Positions 1-9,917 of a DNA stretch of 64,000 nucleotides are shown here, piece after piece. Position 1 is the stretch's first letter; each line of letters begins with the position of its first letter. The position numbers and the translations under genes are program-made. Below the pieces are notes generated by a model. The model saw nothing but the letters and a program-made list of their open reading frames with translations. It ran no database searches and was not told the origin of the DNA. The DNA lies in contig NZ_ASXG01000072.1 of assembly GCF_000411975.1 (NCBI RefSeq), positions 62,001 to 126,000 of the forward strand. The letters are read 5' to 3'. The DNA is from Amycolatopsis orientalis DSM 43388 (GTDB lineage: Bacteria; Actinomycetota; Actinomycetes; Mycobacteriales; Pseudonocardiaceae).

Positions 1-1976
<1,976 letters not shown>

Positions 1977-1980
<4 letters not shown>

Positions 1981-2375
1981 GCGAAGAGACGGCCACCGAC
2001 CCGCGCGAGGGGCGCACCGCCGCGGACCTGCCCGAGCAGGCCGCCGCCGTCCCCGCGGACATCGCCAAGATCGAGGACGTCGAGGAAGCGATGCGCGACG
2101 TCGTCGACCCGGAACTCGGCATCAACGTCGTGGACCTCGGCCTGGTCTACGACATCCGGGTGGAACCCGACAACACCGCGACGCTGGACATGACGCTCAC
2201 GTCCGCGGCCTGCCCGCTCACCGACGTGATCGAGGACCAGACGTCGGCGGCGCTGACGTCCGGCGGCCTGGTGAACGACTTCCGGATCAACTGGGTCTGG
2301 ATGCCGCCGTGGGGCCCGGAAAAGATCACCGACGACGGCCGCGAGCAGTTGCGGGCGCTCGGTTTCACGGTCTGA
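1977..2375 (+). CDS. sufT: SufT-like MIP18/DUF59 metal-sulfur assembly factor
   Basis: 132 residues, single DUF59 domain (about residues 35-130). Family hallmarks are DPELGINVVDLGLVYDI and the TSAACPL motif with its conserved cysteine. The acidic and alanine-rich first 35 residues are variable in the family. Members help mature Fe-S proteins and are usually last in actinobacterial suf operons, as here. It starts in an ATGA overlap with sufU. A strong UUCG-loop hairpin begins about 16 bases after the stop and probably ends the operon. Confidence 0.9.
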
Positions 2376-2390
2376 GGTTCGTGGTTCGAG

Positions 2391-2422
2391 GAGGCCGCTC
2401 CCGGTTCGCCGGGGGCGGCCTT
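2391..2422 (+). terminator. Terminator hairpin of the suf operon
   Basis: Arms 2393-2404 and 2409-2420 pair over 12 bp with one G-U pair and enclose a TTCG tetraloop; flanking bases extend the stem slightly. It follows the sufT stop directly. No T-run follows, which is normal in actinobacteria. Confidence 0.75.
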
Positions 2423-2504
2423 CGGCGTATCCGGGATTGGTGCGTTCGGGCGCATGCGGGCGGAACGCCCGGATTCTGTCGGGGCCGGGTGCTATCACTG
2501 GTCA

Positions 2505-2930
2505 ATGACCGAATCCGTCTCCGAATCCGTGCTCGAAGCCGAAGAAAGACCCAGCCGCGGCCTGGCGGTGGGAGCGGTGTCGGTGGCCGCGGTGAGTTTC
2601 GCGCTCGCGGTGCTGACCTGGCTGGCCTGGCTGCTCGTCCGGCCCCGGCTGCTGGTCAGCGGGGTGTATCCGATCGTGGCTGAGGTGTTCGTCCTGGTGC
2701 TCGGCGCGCTGTGGTTCGCCGCGCTGCTGGCCGGAGTGCTGGCGATGGTGCTGGGGCTGCTCGGGGGAGGACGCCGCCGAACCGGCGGCGAGCTGGCCCG
2801 CACCGGCGCGCTGCTGGGCGGGCTGACCGTGGTGGTGGCGCTGGCCGGGACGGTCGCGTTCACGGTGAGCCCCGGCCCCTCTCCGATGTATCCCGCCGGG
2901 CGGCCGCTCAATTCGATCATCCGCGAGTGA
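2505..2930 (+). CDS. Small integral membrane protein, function unknown
   Basis: 141 residues from ATG 2505; an in-frame GTG/ATG further upstream would add a residue stretch with no membrane or domain features. After an acidic N-terminal tail (about 25 residues) there are three hydrophobic segments, near residues 27-50, 60-88 and 100-122, with an arginine-rich loop GGGRRRTGGE before the last. The layout resembles DUF4190-type small membrane proteins, but no diagnostic motif is visible. It stands alone between the suf terminator and a peptidase remnant. Function cannot be stated. Confidence 0.65.
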   Translation: MTESVSESVLEAEERPSRGLAVGAVSVAAVSFALAVLTWLAWLLVRPRLLVSGVYPIVAEVFVLVLGALWFAALLAGVLAMVLGLLGGGRRRTGGELARTGALLGGLTVVVALAGTVAFTVSPGPSPMYPAGRPLNSIIRE

Positions 2931-2931
2931 G

Positions 2932-2955
2932 GTCTGTATAACGACCTATACAGAC
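2932..2955. promoter_or_regulatory. Perfect inverted repeat GTCTGTATA-N6-TATACAGAC
   Basis: Nine-base arms at 2932-2940 and 2947-2955 separated by ACGACC. It is AT-richer than its surroundings. It begins directly after the membrane-protein stop and contains the stop of the peptidase remnant on the other strand. It could be an operator (size and symmetry fit TetR or GntR sites) or a scar sequence at the truncation point. Confidence 0.45.
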
Positions 2956-3086
2956 TCCACGTCGGCGGCGTGCTCGGCGAGCCCGGCCTCGAAGGCGGGC
3001 CGGTAGTGCTCGTCGGAAATGCGGTCGAACGGCGGCAGCTCGTAAGGCAGGTCGCTGGGGACGGCGAACGGGTTGTCCGGGGACTC
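2946..3086 (-). pseudogene. Remnant of an M3 family peptidyl-dipeptidase (Dcp-like), N-terminal end only
   Basis: Read leftward the frame gives about 45 residues beginning PDNPFAVPSDLPYELPPFD, followed by RISDEHYRPAFEAGLAEHA. This is the typical amino end of oligopeptidase A/Dcp-type M3 zinc metallopeptidases, which are about 650-700 residues long. The frame then hits TAG at 2946-2948, inside the palindrome at 2932-2955. Nothing of the catalytic HExxH domain is present nearby. No convincing start codon with a ribosome-binding site precedes it. I read it as the surviving 5' end of a deleted gene. Confidence 0.75.
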
Positions 3087-3228
3087 GGCGGAGGCGCCGC
3101 GCGAGTCGGCGGGCGTTCCGGTGCGGTTACGCGAGGTTTCGCAGGTCCATAGTGGACAGAACGGCACAATCGCCCCGGGCGATCGCGGACCGCGTAACGG
3201 ATCCGCGCTTCCCGCCGATCCTCGCGAG

Positions 3229-4005
3229 GTGATCGACGGTTTCCCGGCTCCGCCGCCGGTTTCCCGCGAGCCGCGCCGGTTTTCGGTGGTGCTGGCGCTG
3301 TTCGTCGTGGTCGCGCTGACTGGCGTGGCCGCATGCGGGTACGGGCTGCTCACGGTGTTCGGCTACCGCTGGGTGAAGGTGCCGGACAATGTGATGGCTC
3401 CCGCCGTGCCCGCCGGGACGACGATCGTCTTCGGCAAGCGGGACGGGCAGGTCTACCACCGCGGCGATGTCGTGCTGGCGCGCATGCCCGCACACCAGGG
3501 GGACCGAGCTTTCATCCTGCTGGGCCGGGTGATCGGCGTCGGCGGCGACGACGTGCGCTGCTGCGACGAGAAGCGCCGGATCGTCGTGGACGGCAAGTCC
3601 GTCGACGAGCCCTACGAGAGCGGTGACGGACCCCAGTTCCGCGCGGTCGTCCCGAAGGACGCGGTCTTCCTGGCCGGTGATCGGCGCGACCTCGGCTGGG
3701 ATTCCCGGAACGTGGAGGCGAGCGGGCTGGACGGCTCGGTGCCGGTGTCCCAGGTGTACGGGGTGGTCGCCGCCTCCGGGCCGAACCGGTGGTGGGTGCG
3801 CACGCTGCCTCCGACGACGGCGTTCACCGCCGCGGGACTGCCGGGTGCGCCGGAGGTGGATCAGGGACCGTTCCTGGGCCGGGTGCTGGCCGGAGCCGGG
3901 GCGGGAGTGTTCCTCGTCGGGTTCCTGGGCGCAGTCGGGACGGGAGTTCGCCGGGGCCGGAAGCGACGCCGGGCTGCCGGAGACCCATGGCTGTCCGCCG
4001 GGTAA
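3229..4005 (+). CDS. Signal-peptidase-I-like membrane protein lacking the catalytic Ser/Lys
   Basis: 258 residues from GTG 3229, chosen because its paralogue at 4037 begins at the matching position; the longer frame runs over the peptidase remnant. One transmembrane segment (about 17-42), an S26 signal-peptidase fold, and a second hydrophobic segment (about 217-241) with a basic tail. Family boxes are recognisable but altered: the box with the nucleophile Ser reads DNVMAPAV (V55 at the Ser position), the Lys box reads GRVIGVGGD (G99 instead of Lys), while GDRRDLGWDSR (150-160) is preserved. It is therefore probably not a peptidase. A CC pair at 111-112 is shared with the paralogue. Confidence 0.7.
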   Translation: MIDGFPAPPPVSREPRRFSVVLALFVVVALTGVAACGYGLLTVFGYRWVKVPDNVMAPAVPAGTTIVFGKRDGQVYHRGDVVLARMPAHQGDRAFILLGRVIGVGGDDVRCCDEKRRIVVDGKSVDEPYESGDGPQFRAVVPKDAVFLAGDRRDLGWDSRNVEASGLDGSVPVSQVYGVVAASGPNRWWVRTLPPTTAFTAAGLPGAPEVDQGPFLGRVLAGAGAGVFLVGFLGAVGTGVRRGRKRRRAAGDPWLSAG

Positions 4006-4036
4006 CGAGTGTCCGGTCCGTCCCGATGATCGCTGA

Positions 4037-4667
4037 GTGACGGAAGGCTTCCCTGCCGCGCCACCGCGGGCCGTGCGTGCGCCGCGTCGGTTTTCCTGGG
4101 TGCTCGCCGTTTTCGTCGTGGTCGCGCTCGCGGGCTCGGCCGTGACGGTGACCGGTCTCTTCAAGGTGTTCAACGGACGGCGCGGGGTGTTCCTGCAACG
4201 GGTGATCGCGGTCGGCGGCGACGAGGTCGAGTGCTGCGACCTGCGGCACCGGATCAAGCTGAACGGCAAGCCGGTCGACGAGCCGTACGCGGCCGGCGAG
4301 CAGACGCCGTTCTACGCGAAAGTGCCGCCAGGCAAGGTTTTCCTGGCCGGGGACCAGCGCGACCTGGCCGACGACTCGCGGTGGCGCGTCAACGAATCCG
4401 GCGGGGGAGCGGTGCCGTTGTCCGCGGTGCGCGGAGTGGTCGTGGCGACCGGGGACCTGTTCTGGGTCAAGCAGATCCCGGTGACCACCGCGTTCACTGC
4501 CGCCGGTTTTCGGGACGACAGAGCCGGATTCCGGACCCGTCACCGGCCGGATCACCGCCGGGACCGGCGCGGGAGTGTTCTTCATCGGGTTCGCCGGGCT
4601 GCTCGTGACCGCCGTCCGGATCGCCGGAAGACGACGAAAAGCAGCCGCAGCCCCGCCAGCGCGCTGA
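4037..4667 (+). pseudogene. Second signal-peptidase-like copy, internally deleted and frameshifted
   Basis: Tandem paralogue of the preceding gene. The beginning (GFPAAPPRAVRAPRRFSWVL) and the segment from QRVIAVGGDEVECC to TTAFTAAG align with it, but the stretch holding the nucleophile box is missing, and the Lys position is Gln (LQRVIAVGGD). After TTAFTAAGF, near 4500-4530, the paralogous C-terminus continues in another frame (VTGRITAGTGAGVFFIGFAG, stop at 4665-4667). In the original frame the protein runs into unrelated arginine-rich sequence up to 4684. Its 3' end overlaps the converging kinase gene. Confidence 0.7.
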
Positions 4668-6525
4668 TCATCAGCAGGTTGTAGCCGAAAACGTGGTTCA
4701 GCGTCAGCCCGGGCACCAGCCGCGGGCCGCTCGAACTGGCCAGCAGCAGCACGGCCATCAGCCCGGTGGCGATGCCGACCAGGGCCAGCAGCACCTCGTG
4801 CACCAGGCCGGTCACCAGGTCGCGGTCGCGTTCGTCGGAGAACAGCCGCAGGTTCACTGACAGCCGGCCTTCTTCCAGCGCCGCGCCGATCCGGTCGACC
4901 CGACGGGGCAGCCGCCGCAGCACTGGCAGCAGGGCGGTGAATTCGTCGGCGACGGTGCGGCGCAGGATTTCCGGACGCGGGCCGAGGCGTTCGGTTGCGA
5001 ACGCGCGGGATTCGGCGACCAGATCGAAGTCCGGGGCCAGCGTCGCGAGGGTGCCTTCCATGGTCGCCAGCGCCCGGAACACCGCGGCGATCGGCGGCGG
5101 AACGGCCAGCCGGAAGTCGGCGATCACGCGGAACAGGCCGGTGAACAGGTCGAGGCCGGGCGTCCGGCCAGGGCCGAAGTGCCGGGCGAGCAAGGTGCCC
5201 AGTGCGCGTTCCAGGCGTGGTTCGTCGAGGTCGTCGGGGCGGTGGACGATTTCCAGCAGTCCGTCGCGGACGCCGGCCGGGTCGCCGCGGTCGACGGCGG
5301 GCAGCAGGGCCTGCAGACCGGCGCGCAAGCCGGTGTCGAGGCGGCCGACGGAGCCGAAGTCGAGCAGGCCGAGCGTGCCGTCTTCGAGCAGCAAGACGTT
5401 GCCCGGGTGCGGATCCGCGTGGAACACCCCGCCCAGCAGCACCTGGTCGAGCAGTCCGCGCAGGAAGGTGCGGGCAAGGTCTTCGCGGGAGTGTGCGGAA
5501 CTGGTGGAGAGCGGTTTTCCCTCGAGCCTGCGCAGCACCAGAACGCGCTCTGTGGACAGTGCTTTGTGGACGGTCGGCAGGGTGATGCCGGGGGTCGGAT
5601 GCGCGGCGATCGCTTCGATGTTCGCCGCTTCGGTGCGGAAATCGAGTTCGTCCTCCAGGGATTCGGCGAATCCGTCGGCCAGCTCTCGCACGCCGAGCGA
5701 GCGGGCCCAGGCCGCGCGTTCGTACAGCACGGCGGCGAGGCGGCGGACGATGTCGATGTCGCGTCGCACCTGCTCGCGGATCCCGGGTCGCTGCACCTTC
5801 ACGACGACCTCGGCACCGGACCGCAGCCGCACGCCGTAAACCTGCGCGATCGACGCGGCGGCAAGGGGTTCGTCGTCGAGGTGCGCGAACGCGGTGACGT
5901 CGATTTCCTCGCGGAGCAACGCGCGCACCTCGTCCTCGGGCGCGGGCGGAACCTGATCGTGCAGGCGGCTGAGTTCGCGGATGTACACCGGCGGCAGGAG
6001 ATCCGCGCGCGTCGAGAGCACCTGGCCGAGTTTCACGAACGTCACGCCCGCTTCTTCGAGCGCCAGCCGCAGCGACCGGGCGAGCTTCGCCGAACCGTCG
6101 GGGTCCGCGGTGCGCCGGCCGGCGAGGAACGACCCGAGACCGTGCCGGATCGCGATGCGCATGATCCGCGAGTAACGGCGGGCGCGCGCCGCGCGGGACC
6201 GCAGCGACCGGATCCGGGCGAACAGTCCGGGGCCGCCGGACGGAATCGCGAGTTCGGCGACGAACAGGACCAGCAGCGTCACCGCGAGCGCGCTGCCCGC
6301 CAGCGGGATCAGCAGTCCGATCGCGACCCCGGCGTTCGTGAGCACGGCGAGCGGGAACAGCCGGACCACGGTGCCCGCGTCGAGCCAGCCCGCCAGCGCG
6401 GCGCCGAGCGCCCGGACGAGCCCGACGCGCACCCCGAGCACCTTGCGGGCGGCGGCGATGAGCGGCCACAGCACGACGACGTAGGCCAGCAGGCCGAGCA
6501 GCAGCGTTCGCATAACGACGAGCAC
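4582..6525 (-). CDS. UbiB/ABC1-family atypical kinase
   Basis: 647 residues from GTG 6525; ATG 6513 is an equally possible start. Hydrophobic segments near the amino end (about 5-80) and at the carboxyl end (about 585-630) anchor it in the membrane. The kinase-like core shows the family motifs FVKLGQ, AAASIAQVYG with VVVKVQRPG, FHADPHPGNVLLL and LLDFGSVG. Family members are ATP-dependent and linked to quinone or lipid metabolism, but the substrate in actinobacteria is unknown. Its last 86 bases overlap the decayed signal-peptidase copy on the other strand. No neighbour suggests a pathway. Confidence 0.88.
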   Translation of the reverse strand: MLVVMRTLLLGLLAYVVVLWPLIAAARKVLGVRVGLVRALGAALAGWLDAGTVVRLFPLAVLTNAGVAIGLLIPLAGSALAVTLLVLFVAELAIPSGGPGLFARIRSLRSRAARARRYSRIMRIAIRHGLGSFLAGRRTADPDGSAKLARSLRLALEEAGVTFVKLGQVLSTRADLLPPVYIRELSRLHDQVPPAPEDEVRALLREEIDVTAFAHLDDEPLAAASIAQVYGVRLRSGAEVVVKVQRPGIREQVRRDIDIVRRLAAVLYERAAWARSLGVRELADGFAESLEDELDFRTEAANIEAIAAHPTPGITLPTVHKALSTERVLVLRRLEGKPLSTSSAHSREDLARTFLRGLLDQVLLGGVFHADPHPGNVLLLEDGTLGLLDFGSVGRLDTGLRAGLQALLPAVDRGDPAGVRDGLLEIVHRPDDLDEPRLERALGTLLARHFGPGRTPGLDLFTGLFRVIADFRLAVPPPIAAVFRALATMEGTLATLAPDFDLVAESRAFATERLGPRPEILRRTVADEFTALLPVLRRLPRRVDRIGAALEEGRLSVNLRLFSDERDRDLVTGLVHEVLLALVGIATGLMAVLLLASSSGPRLVPGLTLNHVFGYNLLMISALAGLRLLFVVFRRSGRRSRAARRTR

Positions 6526-6685
6526 ACCAGCGCGGCGGCGCGCACGGATCCAGCCGCGGCGGGACGGGCCTCCCTCTCGGGAGGGAGCGTCCTACTTTCG
6601 GACGTAGCCGCGCTGGTGGTGAACTTCTAACCTCATCGAGCGGACAACGGGTTGCTTGCTTTCTCGATGAGCTACGGAGGACACG

Positions 6686-7228
6686 ATGCACGCACGAGGG
6701 TTCCGGCGGATCGCCGCACTGGCCATGGGCGCCGCCGCTCCGCTCGGCTTGGGCCTGGCGACCGCACCCGCCGCGTCCGCCGCCGCGGCGACCACCGTCT
6801 ACTACAGCTCGGCCGGCGCGCCGGACTATGTCGCGCAGATCGACCAGGGCGCGGCGAACTGGAACGCCGCGGTCAGCGACGTGCGGCTGGTGAAGGACGA
6901 GGGCAAGGCGACGGTCGTGATCCACGAGGTGCACAGCGGCGGCTCGTACACGCAAACCGACGGACACGGCAACGGCGACGTCTATCTGGACACGAGCCAG
7001 GTCGCCGAGGGCTACGACCCGACCCGCATCGCCGCGCACGAACTCGGCCACAACCTCGGCCTGCCGGACCACTATTCGGGCCCGTGTTCGGAGCTGATGT
7101 CGGGCCACGGGCCGGGCACGTCGTGCACCAACGCGAAGCCGGACGCGCAGGAATCGGCGAAGGTGCAGCAGTTGTGGGCCAACGGATTCCGCGCCGAGGG
7201 CACGCGGGTGACCCAGACTGTCTACTGA
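6686..7228 (+). CDS. Secreted snapalysin-type zinc metalloprotease (M7)
   Basis: 180 residues with a Sec signal peptide (RRIAALAMGAAAPLGLGL..., likely cut after ASA near residue 32) and no pro-domain of note. The zinc site H118-E119-L-G-H122-N-L-G-L-P-D128, followed by HYSGPCSELMSG, is diagnostic of the M7 snapalysin family of small extracellular neutral proteases; the aspartate is the third zinc ligand. The ATG follows TACGGAGGACACG. In Streptomyces such genes often lie next to a LysR activator, but none is present here. A perfect hairpin follows the stop. Confidence 0.92.
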   Translation: MHARGFRRIAALAMGAAAPLGLGLATAPAASAAAATTVYYSSAGAPDYVAQIDQGAANWNAAVSDVRLVKDEGKATVVIHEVHSGGSYTQTDGHGNGDVYLDTSQVAEGYDPTRIAAHELGHNLGLPDHYSGPCSELMSGHGPGTSCTNAKPDAQESAKVQQLWANGFRAEGTRVTQTVY

Positions 7229-7235
7229 GGACGGT

Positions 7236-7260
7236 GCGGGCCGGAGAGGTTCCGGCCCGC
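7236..7260. terminator. Bidirectional terminator hairpin
   Basis: Perfect 10-bp stem (7236-7245 with 7251-7260) and a 5-base loop between the converging protease and methyltransferase genes. It is placed to serve both. Confidence 0.75.
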
Positions 7261-7264
7261 GCGT

Positions 7265-7990
7265 TCACTCCGCCTGGAGCAGGAAGAACAGGAAACTCGG
7301 GCTGACGCACAGCATCCGGTAGTCCTCGGGGAACAGCTTTTCCGCCTCCGGAACTGGTTTCGGCTCGCTGAGCACCGAAATCCGGAACCCGGCCGCGGTG
7401 AACGCGTCGGTCATCACGTGCAGCGGGCGGTTCCAGAAACGCATCGGTGTGGTGCGGCCGCCGGCTTCCCAGTCTTCGGTCCACTCGTAAGTGGCCGAGT
7501 AGTCGGTCTTCTGCCCGGTCTGCCGCTGCAGCAGATGGATCGCGAATGGATGGTCGACCACCACGATCAGGCGTCCGCCCGGCCGGAGGACGCGGTGGAA
7601 CTCGGCGAGCGTCGGGCCCCAGTCTTCGAGATAGTGCAGCACGAGCGAGGCGACGACGTCGTCGAACGCGTTGTCCGCGTAGGGAAGAGGCTCGGCCACG
7701 TCGGCGACGCGCAGGTCCGCGTCCGGGCCAAGCCGCTGACGGGCGATTTCCAGCATGCCGCCGCTGAGGTCGAACCCGGACACGTCCGCACCGCGTTCGC
7801 GCAGCGCGGCGGTCAGCGGCCCGGCACCGCAGCCCGCGTCGAGAATCCGCCGCCCGGCTACGTCCCCGGCCAGCGCCAGCACGGCGGGCCGCTCGTAGTA
7901 AGCGTTCTGGATTTCGGTGTCCGACCATCGGGTATAGGTGTCGGCCAGCAGGTCGTAGTCGTTGACCACGGTGCTCTCGTCAGCAGGCAT
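7265..7990 (-). CDS. Class I SAM-dependent methyltransferase
   Basis: 241 residues from ATG 7990; GTG 7999 would add three residues. A Rossmann-type methyltransferase domain (about 40-150) is shown by motif I ILDAGCGAGPL, the acidic loop GFDLSGGML, and the post-motif region RVLRPGGRLIVVVDHPF. The C-terminal part (FWNRPLHVMTDAFTAAGF) resembles UbiE/Methyltransf_11 enzymes of small-molecule type. The substrate cannot be told from sequence or context. It is single, facing the protease terminator on one side and the histidine kinase gene divergently on the other. Confidence 0.88.
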   Translation of the reverse strand: MPADESTVVNDYDLLADTYTRWSDTEIQNAYYERPAVLALAGDVAGRRILDAGCGAGPLTAALRERGADVSGFDLSGGMLEIARQRLGPDADLRVADVAEPLPYADNAFDDVVASLVLHYLEDWGPTLAEFHRVLRPGGRLIVVVDHPFAIHLLQRQTGQKTDYSATYEWTEDWEAGGRTTPMRFWNRPLHVMTDAFTAAGFRISVLSEPKPVPEAEKLFPEDYRMLCVSPSFLFFLLQAE

Positions 7991-8073
7991 GCGGTCCACG
8001 GTGCCAGAAAACCGGCGGCCGGGTCCCGCGCTGGAGGGAGGCGTCCGCGCGGACCGCCTGTCAGGATTGGCGG

Positions 8074-9273
8074 GTGCGTTTCTTCCGTCCGCTGGTCAGC
8101 GGGGTCACCTATCGCCGATGGGTGTACTTGATCCTCGGCGCCGCGCTCAGCGTGCCGTACCTGCTGCTCGCCATGGTCGCGATGCCCGCGCTGATGCCGT
8201 TCGCCACGACGATGGGCTGGGCGAGCCTCGTCGGAGTCGTCGTGATGTTCGTCGTGCTGGCCGCGACCGCGTTCCTGCCCGCGGTGCGGGTGCTGGAGGC
8301 GGCCGCGGTGCGGGAGTTGCTCGCGCAGCCCGCGCCGGGACGCGGCCGGGTGCGGTGCGCGACGATGTTCGTGCTGCACGTCGTGGCCGGTCTGTGCACC
8401 GGGCTCGCGACGCTCGCGGTGCCGGCCGGATTCGGGTTCGCGATCAACGCGGTGTTCACCGGTCGGCTTGTCGACACTCCGGATTACCACCTGACGGTGC
8501 CGCGCGGCTGGGCTTCGGCCTGGCTGCCCGCGGCGTTCCTGGTGGCGTTCGCCGTGCTGATCTACTTCGTGTGGGGCGTCGGCGGGGTGCTGCGCCGCGC
8601 GGCGGCCCGGTTGCTCGGCTGGTCCGCCGCCGAACGCATCGCGCAGCTCGAACGCCGCACCGAGCAGCTCGCCGAACGCACCCGGCTCGCGCGCGAACTC
8701 CACGATTCCGTCGGGCACGCGCTTTCCGTGGTCACCCTGCAAGCCGGGGCCGCGCGGCGGACGTTGCACACCGATCCCGGCTTCGCCGAGGAAGCGCTCA
8801 CCGCGATCGAGGAATCCGCCCGCACCGCGCTCGACGACCTCGACCACGTCCTCGGCCTGCTCCGCGACGAGGCCCGCGACCGGACGCCGCACGCGGGCCT
8901 CGCCAATCTGCCCGCGCTGATCACCGTGACGCAGCAGTCCGGGACGGATTGCCGGGTCGAAGTGGAAGGCGACCTCGCGAAAGTGCCCGCGGTGGTGTCG
9001 CGCGAGGTGTACCGGATCCTGCAGGAATGCTTGACCAATGCGGTGCGCTACGCGGGCAAAGTGCCGGTCACCGTCGCGTTGGCCGTGTCCGACGGACAGC
9101 TTCGGGCCGCAGTTGCGAACCCGCTCGGTTCGGCTCGTCCGTCGCGCGGCCGCGGCGGTCGCGGTCTGCGGGGCATGGCGGAGCGGGCGGAATTGGTGGG
9201 TGGCAAGCTGTCCGCGGGACCGGCCGGCGAAAACTGGGAGGTCGTGGTGACGGTGCCGTGGGGGAACCGGTGA
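8074..9273 (+). CDS. NarL-type sensor histidine kinase
   Basis: 399 residues from GTG 8074. There are four hydrophobic segments in the first 175 residues, with only a short possible sensor loop. Next come a short coiled segment (AERIAQLERRTEQLAERT), the HisKA_3 dimerisation box ARELHDSVGHALSVV with H210 as phosphoacceptor, and an HATPase_c domain (N-box LTNAVRYAG, G-box GRGGRGLRGM). Its last codon overlaps the response-regulator start (GTGA), marking a cognate pair. The signal is unknown; kinases of this form often watch the cell envelope. Confidence 0.93.
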   Translation: MRFFRPLVSGVTYRRWVYLILGAALSVPYLLLAMVAMPALMPFATTMGWASLVGVVVMFVVLAATAFLPAVRVLEAAAVRELLAQPAPGRGRVRCATMFVLHVVAGLCTGLATLAVPAGFGFAINAVFTGRLVDTPDYHLTVPRGWASAWLPAAFLVAFAVLIYFVWGVGGVLRRAAARLLGWSAAERIAQLERRTEQLAERTRLARELHDSVGHALSVVTLQAGAARRTLHTDPGFAEEALTAIEESARTALDDLDHVLGLLRDEARDRTPHAGLANLPALITVTQQSGTDCRVEVEGDLAKVPAVVSREVYRILQECLTNAVRYAGKVPVTVALAVSDGQLRAAVANPLGSARPSRGRGGRGLRGMAERAELVGGKLSAGPAGENWEVVVTVPWGNR

Positions 9274-9917
9274 GCGTGCGAGTCCTGCTGGTGGACGACG
9301 AACGGCTGATCCGGGCCGGGCTGCGCGCGATCGTGGACAGCGAACCGGACCTGACCGTGGTCGGCGAGGCGTCCGACGGCGCGGAGGTGCCCGGTCTGGT
9401 CGGGCAGCTGCGGCCGGACGTCGTGCTGATGGACGTGCGGATGCCCGCGGTGGACGGGATCCGCGCGACCCAGCACCTGCTGTCCACCATGGACGAACCG
9501 CCGAAGGTGATCGTGGTGACCACCTTCGAAAACGACGACTACGTCTACGACGCGCTGCTCGCCGGGGCAAGCGGATTCCTGCTGAAACGCGCGCGGCCGG
9601 AGGAGATCGTCGCCGGGATCCGCACGGTGCTGGCGGGGGATTCGCTGCTGTTCCCGGCGGCGATCCGGGGCATGGCCGCGCGCCGTCCGCCCGCGCCTTC
9701 CGCGGCGCCGCTGGACTTCCTGACCGAACGGGAACGCGACGTGCTGCGGCTGATGGCGGCCGGACTGTCCAACGGGGAGATCGCCGCGGAGCTGTTCCTG
9801 GGGCTGCAGACGGTGAAAACGCACGTCGGGAACGTGCTGGCGAAGCTGGGCGCGCGGGACCGGACGCAGGCGGTGATCCGGGCTTACGAATCGGGGTTCG
9901 TCAGGCCGAGCGGCTGA
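9270..9917 (+). CDS. NarL/FixJ-type response regulator
   Basis: 215 residues. Receiver domain 1-120 with the acidic pair DDE, phospho-acceptor D55 (VLMDVRMP), the switch Thr in VVTTFENDD and the lysine in FLLKRARPE. The LuxR-type HTH spans about 148-210 (LTERERDVLRLMAAGLSNGE, LQTVKTHVGNVLAKLG). It is translated by overlap from the kinase gene. Its 3' end overlaps the end of the converging c-di-GMP gene by 17 bases, so the two cannot both be transcribed strongly past their stops without antisense overlap. Targets are unknown. Confidence 0.94.
   Translation: MSVRVLLVDDERLIRAGLRAIVDSEPDLTVVGEASDGAEVPGLVGQLRPDVVLMDVRMPAVDGIRATQHLLSTMDEPPKVIVVTTFENDDYVYDALLAGASGFLLKRARPEEIVAGIRTVLAGDSLLFPAAIRGMAARRPPAPSAAPLDFLTERERDVLRLMAAGLSNGEIAAELFLGLQTVKTHVGNVLAKLGARDRTQAVIRAYESGFVRPSG

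Noticed and set aside
3824..7108. A 1094-codon leftward open frame
   Set aside because: It runs antisense across or out of frame with the signal-peptidase, kinase and protease genes, is arginine/proline-rich and lacks domains; an artefact of high GC.
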